Below, piece after piece: positions 56,535-64,000 of a stretch of 64,000 nt of DNA (positions are counted from its first letter, which is position 1; each line of letters starts with the position of its first letter). The stretch spans positions 1,922,001 through 1,986,000 of the forward strand of contig NZ_CP171729.1 in NCBI RefSeq assembly GCF_043769475.1, written 5' to 3'. Below the pieces are notes generated by a model. That model was not told where the DNA came from and did no database searches. It saw only the letters and a program-made list of their open reading frames with translations. The DNA is from Allomesorhizobium sp043769475. GTDB lineage: Bacteria; Pseudomonadota; Alphaproteobacteria; Rhizobiales; Rhizobiaceae. Position numbers and translations under genes: made by a program.

Positions 56535-57537
56535 TGTTCCGGTCTGGCCCGCGCAACCTGATCACCGATGTCGACGGCTTGCTGGTCGGCAATGCAGACG
56601 ACGCGCGGCTGAAATCGGGCGTCACGGCAGTCATCTGCGAGGAACCGGCGGTTGCCAGCTACCAGATACTCGGCGGCGCACCGGGCACGCGCGAAACCGA
56701 CCTGCTCGAGCCGCACAATTCCGTTCAAGCAATCAACGCGGTGGTTCTCTCCGGCGGCTCCGCCTTCGGGCTCGACGCAGCCTCGGGCGTCCAGGCGGCG
56801 TTGCGCGAACAGGAATCGGCTTTGAGGTGGGCGGATACCGCGTTCCGATCGTTCCGAGCGCAATCCTGTTCGACCTTCGCAACGGCGGCGACAAGAACTG
56901 GGGCCGCTACCCGCCCTATCGCGAACTCGGCTACGATGCCGTGCAGGCGGCAAGCCGCGATTTTTCGATCGGCACGGCCGGCGCCGGAACCGGAGCGCTG
57001 TCGGCCGGCCTGAAAGGCGGCCTCGGCTCGGCTTCGGTCGTGCTCGACAACGGCATCACCATCGGGGCGCTCGCAGCAGTCAATCCGATTGGCTCGGTGA
57101 CGGTGGGGCGCAGCCGCCATTTCTGGGCTGCTCCTTTCGAGATCGGCAATGAGTTCGGCGGCCTCGGCTATCCCTCGCCGGTGCCGGAGAACGCCAGGAA
57201 AGTCCTGCTGAAATTTCGCGACATGAACGCGACCGGAAATACCACGATCGCCGTCATCGCAACCGACGCGATACTGACCAAGGCCGAGGCCAAGCGCCTC
57301 GCCATCGCCGCGCATGACGGCTTCGTCCGCGCCATCTGGCCGACGCACACGCCGGCGGACGGCGACCTTGTCTTCGCGCTGGCGACCGGGCGCAGCGGCA
57401 AAATGGTCGAACTGGACGACGCGATCGACCTCTATGCCGCCGCCGGCGCGACAATGGCGCGCGCCATCGCGCGGGCGGTTTATGCTGCAATGCCCGCCGA
57501 GGGCGATCTGTTTCCGGTATGGTCGTCCCGCCGCTGA
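56534..57537 (+). pseudogene. P1 (DmpA/S58) family peptidase, broken by a one-base deletion
   Basis: The first frame (from ATG 56534) reads MFRSGPRNLITDVDGLLVGNADD, then VLSGGSAFGLDAASGVQAALREQ, typical of P1 peptidases. After CAG at 56812 the frame is lost; the other frame resumes GIGFEVGGYRVPIVPSAILFDL and goes to the normal end VWSSRR at 57537. Adding one G (GG to GGG at 56812-56813) rejoins them into a protein of about 334 residues. The AAVNPIGSV segment fits the self-cleavage site of the family. These enzymes are N-terminal-nucleophile aminopeptidases. The upstream binding-protein gene is translationally coupled. Confidence 0.85.
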
Positions 57538-57546
57538 GCAGGGCGG

Positions 57547-57798
57547 TTACATTGGGCGCGCTTCTCCCTCGAAGGTGACGGCCACGTCGGCATTGGCCGA
57601 CAGGCGCACCTTGTTGCCCTCCACCTCCGCCACGAGGCTCCCCGGTATGAAGTGGTGATGCCCCTTGTGGGAGCCTTCGCCGCTGTCCTTGCGCGTCAGC
57701 TTGATACGCTGGCCTTCGACCTTGTCCACCGTGCCGATATGGACGCCATCGGCGCCGATCACTTCCATATGCTCGCGAATGCCGCTCATGTCAGCCAT
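57547..57798 (-). CDS. DUF2171 domain protein
   Basis: An 83-residue protein starting MADMSGIREHMEVIGADGVHIG and ending VAVTFEGEARPM. The DUF2171 pattern (MEVIGADGVHIGTVDKVEG, HHHFIPGSLVAEVEGNKVRLSANA) resembles a PRC-barrel-like beta domain. Function unknown; members are common in stress-associated rhizobial loci. GGAGG six bases upstream supports the start. A second, damaged copy of the same gene lies immediately upstream (58510..58636 and 57920..58050), so this is the surviving copy of a duplication. Confidence 0.88.
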   Translation of the reverse strand: MADMSGIREHMEVIGADGVHIGTVDKVEGQRIKLTRKDSGEGSHKGHHHFIPGSLVAEVEGNKVRLSANADVAVTFEGEARPM

Positions 57799-57919
57799 GG
57801 TCTGCCTCCTTCGTTTCTGGCCTGACGCCCTAACGGCCTGCGGCAGGATTGGATGCATTGCGTTCGTGAACGCGACGGTAGGGTTCGCCCATGACATTCC
57901 TGATATTGCGGCGACCCTG

Positions 57920-58050
57920 ATCGGGCGCGCTTCTCCCTCGAAGGTGACCGCGACGTCGGCATTGGCGGACAAGCGCACCTTGTCGCCCCTCCAGTTCCGT
58001 GGCGTCCTTCATGGGAGCCCTCGCCGCCGTCCTTGCGGGTCAGCTTGATG
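57920..58050 (-). pseudogene. 3' half of a second, broken DUF2171 copy
   Basis: On the minus strand this segment aligns with the second half of the intact DUF2171 gene: ATCAAGCTGAC, GGCTCCCA and the end GTCACCTTCGAGGGAGAAGC all match. Relative to the intact copy it lacks about 25 bases inside the HHHFIPGSL region, which shifts the frame. Its 5' half is not next to it but some 450 bases away at 58510..58636, with the small secreted-protein gene between. Confidence 0.8.
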
Positions 58051-58052
58051 CT

Positions 58053-58197
58053 GCAGCCACTCCGCCTGCTCGCCCCGCTCCGGCGTAGCGTCCAGTGGCA
58101 CTGTCAACCTGGCCTCGAACGCCCCGCTCGCATGCCTCACCGACAGGATTACGTGATCGGGTGCCTTTACTCCACCAGCTCGGCCAGGCGGGGGCAA
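58053..58197 (-). pseudogene. Coding remnant next to the broken DUF2171 copy
   Basis: The minus-strand frame reads DHVILSVRHASGAFEARLTV and PLDATPERGEQAEWLQ, which has the look of a real beta-strand/helix protein segment but no start codon with a ribosome-binding site, and it overlaps the end of the secreted-protein gene. It then runs directly into the DUF2171 3' fragment. It seems to be the end of an inserted segment. No family is recognised. Confidence 0.35.
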
Positions 58198-58469
58198 AGG
58201 TTCGGATCCCTGGTCTGGATGGCGGCGAGCAGGTCAGCTCGCCTCATCTTCAGCACGCAGTCGCATCTCTCCTCGTCCCGCTGGAAGGTCTGCGTCAGGA
58301 AGCGGGCGACCTCCCAGTGCGGCCTCTTGTCCCGCTCCCGGCTCTGCATATGGGACAGGTCGGCCACCAGCTTGGTGGCCTGCTCGCAGGACGTGAGCTC
58401 GAGCGGACCAGTGGCGTGCGCGTTGAAGGCGAAGCCCAGCATCATGCACAGTGTCAGCAGTCCTTTCAT
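58167..58469 (-). CDS. Small secreted protein of unknown function
   Basis: A 100-residue protein with a signal peptide (MKGLLTLCMMLGFAFNAHATG) and a helical mature part containing three cysteines (SCEQATKL, RCDCVLK) and one near the end. I recognise no family; the size and Cys pattern suggest a folded, disulfide-bonded periplasmic protein. It sits inside a DUF2171 duplicate: its start lies one base past the stop of the 18-codon frame that begins in the DUF2171-like 5' segment, so it is probably expressed from the former DUF2171 promoter. Confidence 0.65.
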   Translation of the reverse strand: MKGLLTLCMMLGFAFNAHATGPLELTSCEQATKLVADLSHMQSRERDKRPHWEVARFLTQTFQRDEERCDCVLKMRRADLLAAIQTRDPNLCPRLAELVE

Positions 58470-58509
58470 GTTACTCTCCCATGGTTGGTCCGCCGCTCGT
58501 AGAACTCCG

Positions 58510-58636
58510 GCCGCTCATATCGGCCATTGGCTGCCTCCTTCACCTGACCTTAACGGCCGGCGGCAGGAGTTGGATGCATCGCATTCATGAACGCGACGTT
58601 AGGGTTCACCAGTGATATTCTGGCGATGGCCCGCGG
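58510..58636 (-). repeat. Duplicate of the DUF2171 upstream region and first codons
   Basis: This segment matches 57781..57916 at roughly 80 percent by eye, including GAAGGAGGCAGCC ahead of an ATG at 58527 and the first six codons (MADMSG). Then the sequence departs from DUF2171 and after 18 codons hits a stop just before the secreted-protein gene. It is thus the 5' half of a second DUF2171 copy. Confidence 0.75.
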
Positions 58637-58643
58637 AGAAACC

Positions 58644-59360
58644 ATGCGAACCGCCCTTGCCCTGCTTATTCTTCTGGCGGCCGCGCCGGCCTCGCTTGCG
58701 GGCGATGTCGCCGAACTCGAAATTTTGGGCTTCAGCGATGACGGCTCGGTCTTCGCCTTCGAGGAATATGGCGTCCTCGACGGCTCCGGCTTCCCCTATT
58801 CCAACCGTTACTACATCGATGTCGACAGCGATGAGTTCCTGCCGGCAACGCCGATCCGGGTGCGTCTCGATGACGAATACGCCACGATCGAGGAAGCGCG
58901 ACGGCAATCGCGCCAGCGCGGCGAGAAGATCGTCGGCCAGTCGGCGCTCGCCGCCAACCGGGGCTTCACCGCCGGCTCCAACGCTGTGACCGAATTGTCG
59001 GCCGATCCCCACCGTATGCTGGTCAATCCGCGGCCGATCTTTTATCCGGTAGACGAGCCGCTGGAATTCCGGCTGGAACGCGTGCCGCTCAACGGCACGG
59101 AACGGTGCCAAAGCCACGGCGAGGTCAACGGCTTCCGCCTTCTGCGCATGGACGCCTCGGAAGGCGGGCGGACGCAGGTGCTGCACGAGGACAAGTCGAT
59201 CCCGCAGAGTCGCGACTGCCCCTACGACTACGGCATAGGCGCGGTGCAGACCTTCTACCACGACGGCGGTCTGTCCGCTTACGCCGTGATCATATCGGTC
59301 AGCGGGTACGGTTTCGAAGGCCCGAATTTCCGCTGGCTTGCGGTTACGGGGCGGTGGTGA
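58644..59360 (+). CDS. DUF2259 protein, predicted secreted
   Basis: A 238-residue protein with a signal peptide (MRTALALLILLAAAPASLAGD). The mature part starts AELEILGFSDDGSVFAFEEYGVLDGSGFPYSN, the hallmark of DUF2259, and keeps the repeating beta structure of the family through YGIGAVQTFYHDGGLSAYAVIIS and GFEGPNFRWLAVTGRW. Function unknown. GGAG six bases before ATG 58644 supports the start. It overlaps the next gene by four bases (GTGA) and is divergent from the DUF2171 duplicate. Confidence 0.87.
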   Translation: MRTALALLILLAAAPASLAGDVAELEILGFSDDGSVFAFEEYGVLDGSGFPYSNRYYIDVDSDEFLPATPIRVRLDDEYATIEEARRQSRQRGEKIVGQSALAANRGFTAGSNAVTELSADPHRMLVNPRPIFYPVDEPLEFRLERVPLNGTERCQSHGEVNGFRLLRMDASEGGRTQVLHEDKSIPQSRDCPYDYGIGAVQTFYHDGGLSAYAVIISVSGYGFEGPNFRWLAVTGRW

Positions 59361-59896
59361 CCCTGCCGGCCAACAGCGCTGCCCATGGTCGTGCCGGCAG
59401 CAGCGCGTTTTCGGCACGGCTGCGTCGCGCCGTGCCTTCTATCGGCACAGCTCTAGCCGGAGCGGTGATGTGGGGGCTGGCGATGGGCGCCAGCGCCTAT
59501 GCAAACCTGCTTCTCGGAGCGTGGGAGACGCCGGCCAAGCTCCAGTTCGTCGCCGCGCTGTTTGCTGTGAGCGGCGCTGTGGCGTTTCCGCCGGGGCTGT
59601 TCCTCGCCCGGCTCTTCTCCCAAGGGCGGCGTGCCGAAGCGTCCTTCGCCGCCGCGTTCATTTCCTTCGCCGTCGCCACCATGGCGATGACCGCCGCGCT
59701 CTACGCATTGCAATACCGCCTCTACTATTCGGCATGGCACGCCGAGACCTTCTCGGTCACCTGGGCGTTCCAGCTTGTCTTCACGGCGCTCGCCGCGCTT
59801 TACCAGTTCGCGGTGCTTGGCGTGCGGCTGTTCTTTCCGCTCGGTTTCGCGGCGCTGTTTGCCGTCGCCATCTGGTTCACGCGCCGTCCACGTTGA
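59357..59896 (+). CDS. Multi-spanning membrane protein of unknown function
   Basis: A 179-residue protein, GTG start at 59357 overlapping the DUF2259 stop by four bases. Four hydrophobic segments appear at about residues 30-52, 62-85, 97-118 and 130-175 (the last possibly two). No family motif is recognised. It is tightly coupled to the DUF2259 gene, so the pair probably function together at the cell envelope. Confidence 0.7.
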   Translation: MTLPANSAAHGRAGSSAFSARLRRAVPSIGTALAGAVMWGLAMGASAYANLLLGAWETPAKLQFVAALFAVSGAVAFPPGLFLARLFSQGRRAEASFAAAFISFAVATMAMTAALYALQYRLYYSAWHAETFSVTWAFQLVFTALAALYQFAVLGVRLFFPLGFAALFAVAIWFTRRPR

Positions 59897-59957
59897 GCAT
59901 TGCGGCCGCCTCTGTTAGGACGCGGCAGGATTTGCCTCAAACTGAACTGGACCCGAG

Positions 59958-61265
59958 ATGATCCCTCGCTATTCGCGGCCGGAAATGGTCGCCATCTGGT
60001 CGCCGGAAACCCGCTTCCGCATCTGGTTCGAGATCGAGGCGCATGCCTGCGACGCGCTCGCCGAACTCGGCGTGATCCCGAAGGAAGCCGCCAGGACGAT
60101 CTGGGAAAAGGGCGGCGCCGCCAAATTCGACGTCGAGCGCATCGACGAGATCGAGCGCGTCACCAAGCACGACGTCATCGCGTTCCTCACTCACCTCGCC
60201 GAGTTCGTCGGACCCGATTCGCGCTTCATCCACCAAGGCATGACCTCGTCGGACGTGCTCGACACCTGCTTCAGCGTGCAGCTCGCCAGGGCGAGCGACA
60301 TTCTGCTTGCCGACATCGACCAGCTTCTGGCCGCATTGAAGCGCCGCGCCTTCGAGCACAAGGACACGGTCACCATCGGGCGCAGCCACGGCATTCACGC
60401 CGAGCCGACGACGTTCGGCATCAAACTGGCGCTTGCCTATGCCGAGTTCTCGCGCTGCCGCGAGCGGCTGGTGCATGCGCGGGAAGAAATCGCCACCTGC
60501 GCGATCTCGGGCGCTGTCGGCACTTTCGCCAATATCGATCCGCGCGTGGAAGAGCATGTCGCGGCAAAGCTCGGGCTGAAGCCGGAGCCGGTGTCGACGC
60601 AGGTCATTCCCCGCGACCGGCACGCAATGTTTTTCGCTACGCTTGGCGTGATCGCCTCCTCGATCGAACGGCTGGCGACGGAAATCCGGCACCTCCAGCG
60701 CACCGAAGTGCTCGAAGCGGAGGAGTATTTCTCGCCGGGCCAGAAAGGCTCGTCGGCGATGCCGCACAAGCGAAATCCGGTGCTGACCGAAAACCTGACC
60801 GGACTGGCGCGGATGGTGCGGTCTTTCGCGATGCCGGCCATGGAGAACGTGGCGCTGTGGCACGAGCGCGACATTTCGCACTCCTCGGTCGAGCGCATGA
60901 TCGGCCCCGACGCGACGATCACGCTCGATTTCGCGCTGGCGCGGCTCACCGGCGTCATCGACAAGCTGGTCGTCTATCCCGAAAACATGCTCAAGAACAT
61001 GAACAAGTTCCGCGGCCTGGTGCATTCGCAGCGCGTGCTGCTGGCGCTGACGCAGGCCGGCGTCTCGCGCGAGGACGCCTACCGTCTGGTGCAGCGAAAC
61101 GCCATGAAGGTTTGGGACCACGGCGCTGATTTCCTTGAGGAACTCCTGGCCGACAGCGAAGTGACCGCCGCCCTCCCGGAAAGCGAGATCCGCGAGAAAT
61201 TCGACCTCGGCTACCACACCAAGCACGTCGACACGATCTTTAGGCGGGTGTTCGGGCAGGCCTGA
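59958..61265 (+). CDS. purB: Adenylosuccinate lyase
   Basis: A 435-residue lyase starting MIPRYSRPEMVAIWSPETRF. The fumarase/aspartase-superfamily signature GSSAMPHKRNP (catalytic Ser) is at about residue 260-270, with TSSDVLDT near residue 95 and the catalytic-His segment GRSHGIHAEPTTFG near 140. It acts twice in purine synthesis, splitting SAICAR and adenylosuccinate to release fumarate. It starts 61 bases after the membrane protein gene. Length and motifs match the short PurB form. Confidence 0.97.
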   Translation: MIPRYSRPEMVAIWSPETRFRIWFEIEAHACDALAELGVIPKEAARTIWEKGGAAKFDVERIDEIERVTKHDVIAFLTHLAEFVGPDSRFIHQGMTSSDVLDTCFSVQLARASDILLADIDQLLAALKRRAFEHKDTVTIGRSHGIHAEPTTFGIKLALAYAEFSRCRERLVHAREEIATCAISGAVGTFANIDPRVEEHVAAKLGLKPEPVSTQVIPRDRHAMFFATLGVIASSIERLATEIRHLQRTEVLEAEEYFSPGQKGSSAMPHKRNPVLTENLTGLARMVRSFAMPAMENVALWHERDISHSSVERMIGPDATITLDFALARLTGVIDKLVVYPENMLKNMNKFRGLVHSQRVLLALTQAGVSREDAYRLVQRNAMKVWDHGADFLEELLADSEVTAALPESEIREKFDLGYHTKHVDTIFRRVFGQA

Positions 61266-61331
61266 TCCGGAACCCGCCGCCATCGTCCAACGTTGTGCAT
61301 CCGGTTCCAATCAGGATGGACGGCAGTGAGA

Positions 61332-61508
61332 ATGGCCGATCGCAACATGACCACGGCAGACAGCAAGATGGTGTGGTTCGCCGCCGGCGCGCTGGCGATG
61401 GCCGCTCTGGTCGCTTTATTTCTCTACGCGGACGGGTATTTCGACCGATCCGACAGCATCGAACTGAAGATCCAGGTGCCCGAGAACGGGATCATCGAGG
61501 GTCAGTAG
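61332..61508 (+). CDS. Small single-pass membrane protein
   Basis: A 58-residue protein, MADRNMTTADSK..., with one hydrophobic segment (MVWFAAGALAMAALVALFLYA) and a short acidic tail, SIELKIQVPENGIIEGQ. No family recognised. The start is an ATG at 61332 without a strong ribosome-binding site. It follows purB on the same strand and may be read through from it. Confidence 0.55.
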   Translation: MADRNMTTADSKMVWFAAGALAMAALVALFLYADGYFDRSDSIELKIQVPENGIIEGQ

Positions 61509-61522
61509 CGCTCGCTGCCCCA

Positions 61523-62335
61523 TCATACCTCGTTCGGCGCCACCCGGATGACCGTACCCCAAGGATCCTCCAGCGACTTTTCCGTCGAAGTTTTCGACGA
61601 ACGCATCTCGATCCACGCAAGCCCTGCACGGCCCGGATCGCGCTTGCCGGCTCCGGCGCTCTGCCAACGGTTCGCGCCGATATGGTGGTGGTAGCCCCCG
61701 GAAGACAGGAACACGGCATCTGCACCGTATCGCGCCACGGTATCGAAGCCGAATTCGTCATGCCACCACGCTTCGGCCGCGACCGGATCGCCGACGCGCA
61801 AGTGAACATGGCCGATCACGCTGTTTTCCGGCGCGCGCCGCCAGCCTGCGTCGCCCGCCGGAATCGCCGCGACAAGGCCTTCAATATCGAGCCTCACCGT
61901 TGCCATCTCGATGGACGAGCCGCGCCATTTCCAGGTGTCCTTCGGCCGGTCTGCATAGATCTCGATGCCGTTTCCTTCCGGGTCGTTCAGATACAGCGCC
62001 TCGCTGACAAGGTGATCCGATGCGCCGCTAATCGGAATGAGCTTTTCTATCGCGTGTCTTACCCAACGGCCGAGGTCGGCGCGGGTCGGCAGCAGGAAGG
62101 CCGTGTGGAAAAGTCCGGCGCTGCGCGGATCGTCGGGCTTCGCGGCCGGGTCGGCCTCGATGTCGAGCAATGGCCGGCCGCCGGCGCCGAGCGTGATCGC
62201 TCCGCCGTCGCGCGACAGTTCCTCGAGTCCGACGACGTCGCGGTAGTATTTGGACAGCTCCTCGGCGTCGCGCGCCTTGAGCCCGACCCGGGCAACGCTG
62301 ACCGGGGTGGTGGCGGCAAACGGAATTTCTGACAT
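61523..62335 (-). CDS. VOC family protein, catechol-2,3-dioxygenase-like
   Basis: A 270-residue protein with two vicinal-oxygen-chelate modules. The first starts VARVGLKARDAEELSKYYRDVVGL and has FHTAFLLPTR and IEIYADRPKDTW; the second has VIGHVHLRVGDPVAAEAWWHDEFGF and YHHHIGANRW. Metal ligands of ring-cleaving dioxygenases or glyoxalases (His-His-Glu) are plausible in these segments, but the activity cannot be fixed. CatE-like proteins of this size are frequently annotated as ring-cleavage dioxygenases. It is divergent from the hydrolase gene at 62500. Confidence 0.83.
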   Translation of the reverse strand: MSEIPFAATTPVSVARVGLKARDAEELSKYYRDVVGLEELSRDGGAITLGAGGRPLLDIEADPAAKPDDPRSAGLFHTAFLLPTRADLGRWVRHAIEKLIPISGASDHLVSEALYLNDPEGNGIEIYADRPKDTWKWRGSSIEMATVRLDIEGLVAAIPAGDAGWRRAPENSVIGHVHLRVGDPVAAEAWWHDEFGFDTVARYGADAVFLSSGGYHHHIGANRWQSAGAGKRDPGRAGLAWIEMRSSKTSTEKSLEDPWGTVIRVAPNEV

Positions 62336-62499
62336 GTCGGGCTCCTTGGCGGCCGAAAATCAACTTGCGCCGAACATCGGCATGCACGCGGCATCGCGCA
62401 AGCGCGGTGGGAGCGAACACGCTGTTCATCATAGCGATGCGATTGCTGCGCGTCCGCAAAAGGTTGCGCGCGCGGCGCAGCGTGGCTACATGGCGCGCC

Positions 62500-63048
62500 A
62501 TGAAGGTCAAGGACACAGACATACTGATCGTTCCCGGCTACACCAATTCGGGGCCGGAACACTGGCAGAGCCGCTGGGAAGCGAAACTCTCGACGGCAAG
62601 GCGCGTGGAGCAGGCGGAATGGTCGAAGCCGGTTCGCGAGGACTGGACCGCACAGGTGGCAAAGGCCGTCAACGAGGCCGAGAAGCCGGTGGTCTTCATC
62701 GCCCACTCGCTCGGCGTCGCCACCGTCATCCAGGCCATGCCGCAGTTCAGGAAGCCCATCGCCGGTGCGTTTCTGGTGGCGCCGCCCGACGTCGCCAATC
62801 CGGCCATCAGGCCAAGGCACCTGATGACCTTCGGCCCCTACCCGCGCGAGCCGCTGCCCTTCCCGTCGATCGTGGTTTCGAGCAGCAACGATCCGTTCTG
62901 CCCGATCGAGGTCGCCGAGGATATCGCCTCAGCCTGGGGCTCGCAGTTCATCCACGCGGGTGAGGCCGAGCACATCAATGCCGAAGCCGGCTACGGGCCA
63001 TGGCCCGAGGGCACGATGGCCTTCGCAAACTTCCTGACCAGGCTTTAG
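62500..63048 (+). CDS. RBBP9/YdeN-family alpha/beta hydrolase
   Basis: A 182-residue hydrolase starting MKVKDTDILIVPGYTNSGPEHWQSRW. The pattern GYTNSGPEHWQ is characteristic of the RBBP9/YdeN group; the nucleophile is Ser in FIAHSLGVATV, the acid is in SSNDPFCPIE and the His in EAEHINAEAGYG, with the terminal GPWPEG also conserved. These are serine hydrolases of unknown cellular substrate. ATG 62500 is chosen because the frame upstream is not conserved. It lies 164 bases from the divergent VOC gene. Confidence 0.9.
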   Translation: MKVKDTDILIVPGYTNSGPEHWQSRWEAKLSTARRVEQAEWSKPVREDWTAQVAKAVNEAEKPVVFIAHSLGVATVIQAMPQFRKPIAGAFLVAPPDVANPAIRPRHLMTFGPYPREPLPFPSIVVSSSNDPFCPIEVAEDIASAWGSQFIHAGEAEHINAEAGYGPWPEGTMAFANFLTRL

Positions 63049-63322
63049 AGCCGCGCGTCCCTTCGAACGCGCAAAGGACGCGCTAGGACTTGAATCTACG
63101 CCGGTTCCCGGACCGCAGCGCGAGCCGCCCGTTGCTCGGGCGGGCGCGGTCCGCTATATGGCGAGCATCCCATGGAGTGTGGATGTCTACTTCCGCTCAG
63201 ACCCGCTGAAGCCTTGAGCTTCTACTAGAAGCCAGGGCATGAAAACCGAAACCGCCGTGCCGCTCATTCGGCTGCGGCTTTTTGTGTTGGCCGCGAGGCC
63301 AGGTTTTCCGGAATTCCACAAC
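63049..63322. other. Gap before the YjhX-type gene, with two hairpins
   Basis: A GC-rich hairpin (63110-63152) pairs GGACCGC with GCGGTCC and CCGCCCG with CGGGCGG. A second stem, 63254-63283 (GCCG.GCCG with a bulge, then TTTTT), could terminate the hydrolase transcript or attenuate the next gene. No gene is supported between them. Confidence 0.45.
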
Positions 63323-63580
63323 ATGGACATATCGCGCAGCGAACAGCGCATCCTGCACCTGCTTGCACAGGGCGGGCGCATCGAAATCGAAAAAGACGAC
63401 AGGAAACGCATCGAGACGATCCACTGCCTGACCCGCGACGGCTGGCAATATCCCGGATTCGATCTCGACCTGTTCAGGAAACTGAAGCGGAAGAAGGCAA
63501 TCGCCTCTTCCGAAGGCAGCCCCTACCGCATCACGCGGCGCGGGCTGCGGCTCGTCCGCTCCGAACTCGACAACAGATAG
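63323..63580 (+). CDS. YjhX family toxin-like protein
   Basis: An 85-residue protein, MDISRSEQRILHLLAQGGRIEIEKDD..., with the YjhX pattern: SEQRILHLLAQGGRI, a KRKKAIASSEG segment, PYRITRRGLRLVRSELDNR at the end. YjhX of E. coli has been described as a toxin with DNA-gyrase-related effects, partnered with the acetyltransferase-like YjhQ. No YjhQ-type partner is adjacent here. The frame is open to 63239 but the ATG at 63323 matches the family N-terminus. Confidence 0.8.
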   Translation: MDISRSEQRILHLLAQGGRIEIEKDDRKRIETIHCLTRDGWQYPGFDLDLFRKLKRKKAIASSEGSPYRITRRGLRLVRSELDNR

Positions 63581-63583
63581 GCG

Positions 63584-63620
63584 CAGGCGCCGCCGGCTTC
63601 TCACAGGCCGGCGGCGCCTG
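63584..63620. terminator. Long perfect hairpin between YjhX-type and CBS genes
   Basis: A 14-bp perfect stem, CAGGCGCCGCCGGC / GCCGGCGGCGCCTG, with a nine-base loop, between convergent genes. No T-tract on either side, so it is either a bidirectional factor-independent terminator of weak efficiency or a structural barrier. Its position just after the stop of the YjhX-type gene and just before the end of the CBS gene favours a terminator role. Confidence 0.65.
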
Positions 63621-63622
63621 GT

Positions 63623-64000
63623 TCAAGCCGTGGCGATATAGGCGCGTATCTCGGCGGCTTCGCGCTCGACGTCCTCGATGCGGCGCTTGACCACGTCGCC
63701 GATGGAAATGATGCCGTCCAGCATGCCGTTCTTTTCGACCGGCAGATGGCGGAAGCGGCCCTTGGTCATGATTTCCATGACCTCGTTCACCGTATGCTGT
63801 TCGTTGCAGATTTTCACTTTCGGCGTCATCACCGTACGCACCGCATGGTCGAGAGCATCGGCGCCCTCCTTGGCCAGGCAGCGAACGATGTCGCGCTCGG
63901 AGAGGATGCCGACGATCTTGCGGTCGCCATTGGTGATGACCAGGGCGCCGATGCGGTGCTCGGCAAGAAGCCTTATCGCATCCGACAATTTCTCGTTCGG
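63623..64000 (-). CDS. CBS-domain protein, partial (N-terminus outside the window)
   Basis: At least 125 residues, two CBS motifs: KLSDAIRLLAEHRIGALVITNGDRKIVGILSERDIVR and VNEVMEIMTKGRFRHLPVEKNGMLDGIISIGDVVKRRIEDVEREAAEIRAYIATA. CBS pairs bind adenosine nucleotides. The reading frame runs off the window at 64000. This short tandem-CBS type is common in alphaproteobacteria; the role is unknown. Confidence 0.88.
   Translation of the reverse strand, partial: PNEKLSDAIRLLAEHRIGALVITNGDRKIVGILSERDIVRCLAKEGADALDHAVRTVMTPKVKICNEQHTVNEVMEIMTKGRFRHLPVEKNGMLDGIISIGDVVKRRIEDVEREAAEIRAYIATA

Overview
The window is high-GC, densely packed chromosomal DNA from an alphaproteobacterium. It most likely comes from the Hyphomicrobiales, in the Mesorhizobium/Phyllobacteriaceae neighbourhood. 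Supporting features are the divK-pleD cell-cycle pair, a B12-dependent class II ribonucleotide reductase behind tandem NrdR-like boxes, DUF3572, DUF2171, DUF2259 and DUF1176 proteins, a CoxDEFI-type maturation set and a TamA/TamB pair. The genus is an inference. I see no rRNA, tRNA, CRISPR array or transposase gene.

Layout. 1-7200: end of a DUF983 gene, NUDIX hydrolase, MFS transporter, rpmG with its terminator, pleD and divK (reverse), DUF3572, a GNAT enzyme and a Pol IV carrying an N-terminal cysteine knuckle. 7400-11300: a five-gene envelope-glycosylation patch (PIG-V-like mannosyltransferase and a membrane-anchored protein facing a coupled GT2/methyltransferase/GtrA operon). 11600-18500: dnaE (frameshifted), a HAD phosphatase, pccA and a K+-channel-like protein. 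18600-23200: formaldehyde dehydrogenase, a frameshifted lipoprotein gene, a MetE-like enzyme and a lytic transglycosylase. 23300-25000: an AT-richer island with a possible toxin remnant and an unrecognised 242-residue protein. 25000-29100: nrdJ with a hairpin-rich leader and two NrdR-like boxes. 29400-41200: secreted alpha/beta hydrolase, HWE histidine kinase, tamB-tamA and a membrane PQQ glucose dehydrogenase. 41200-49400: stress-type SDR, a MITE-like repeat, semialdehyde dehydrogenase, aldo/keto reductase, J-domain-like protein, DUF1993, DUF1176, GFA and a secreted esterase. 49400-54300: molybdenum-hydroxylase maturation operon (CoxD, CoxE, CoxI, CoxF and a MocA-like fusion) without structural subunits. 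54300-64000: flavin reductase, ABM protein, periplasmic binding protein coupled to a frameshifted P1 peptidase, a broken DUF2171 duplication, DUF2259, purB, VOC protein, RBBP9-type hydrolase, YjhX-type protein and a partial CBS protein.

Cross-cutting signal. Three genes (dnaE, the lipoprotein at 19760 and the P1 peptidase at 56534) are each broken by a single-base change in a short homopolymer, and one base restores a family-typical protein in each. Because dnaE is essential, sequence error is the simplest common cause, though the T8 tract in the lipoprotein signal peptide could also be a phase-variable switch. The most unusual real structures are the DUF2171 duplication split by a small secreted-protein gene, the 163-bp MITE-like element two bases past a stop codon, and the NrdR boxes plus hairpin leader upstream of nrdJ.
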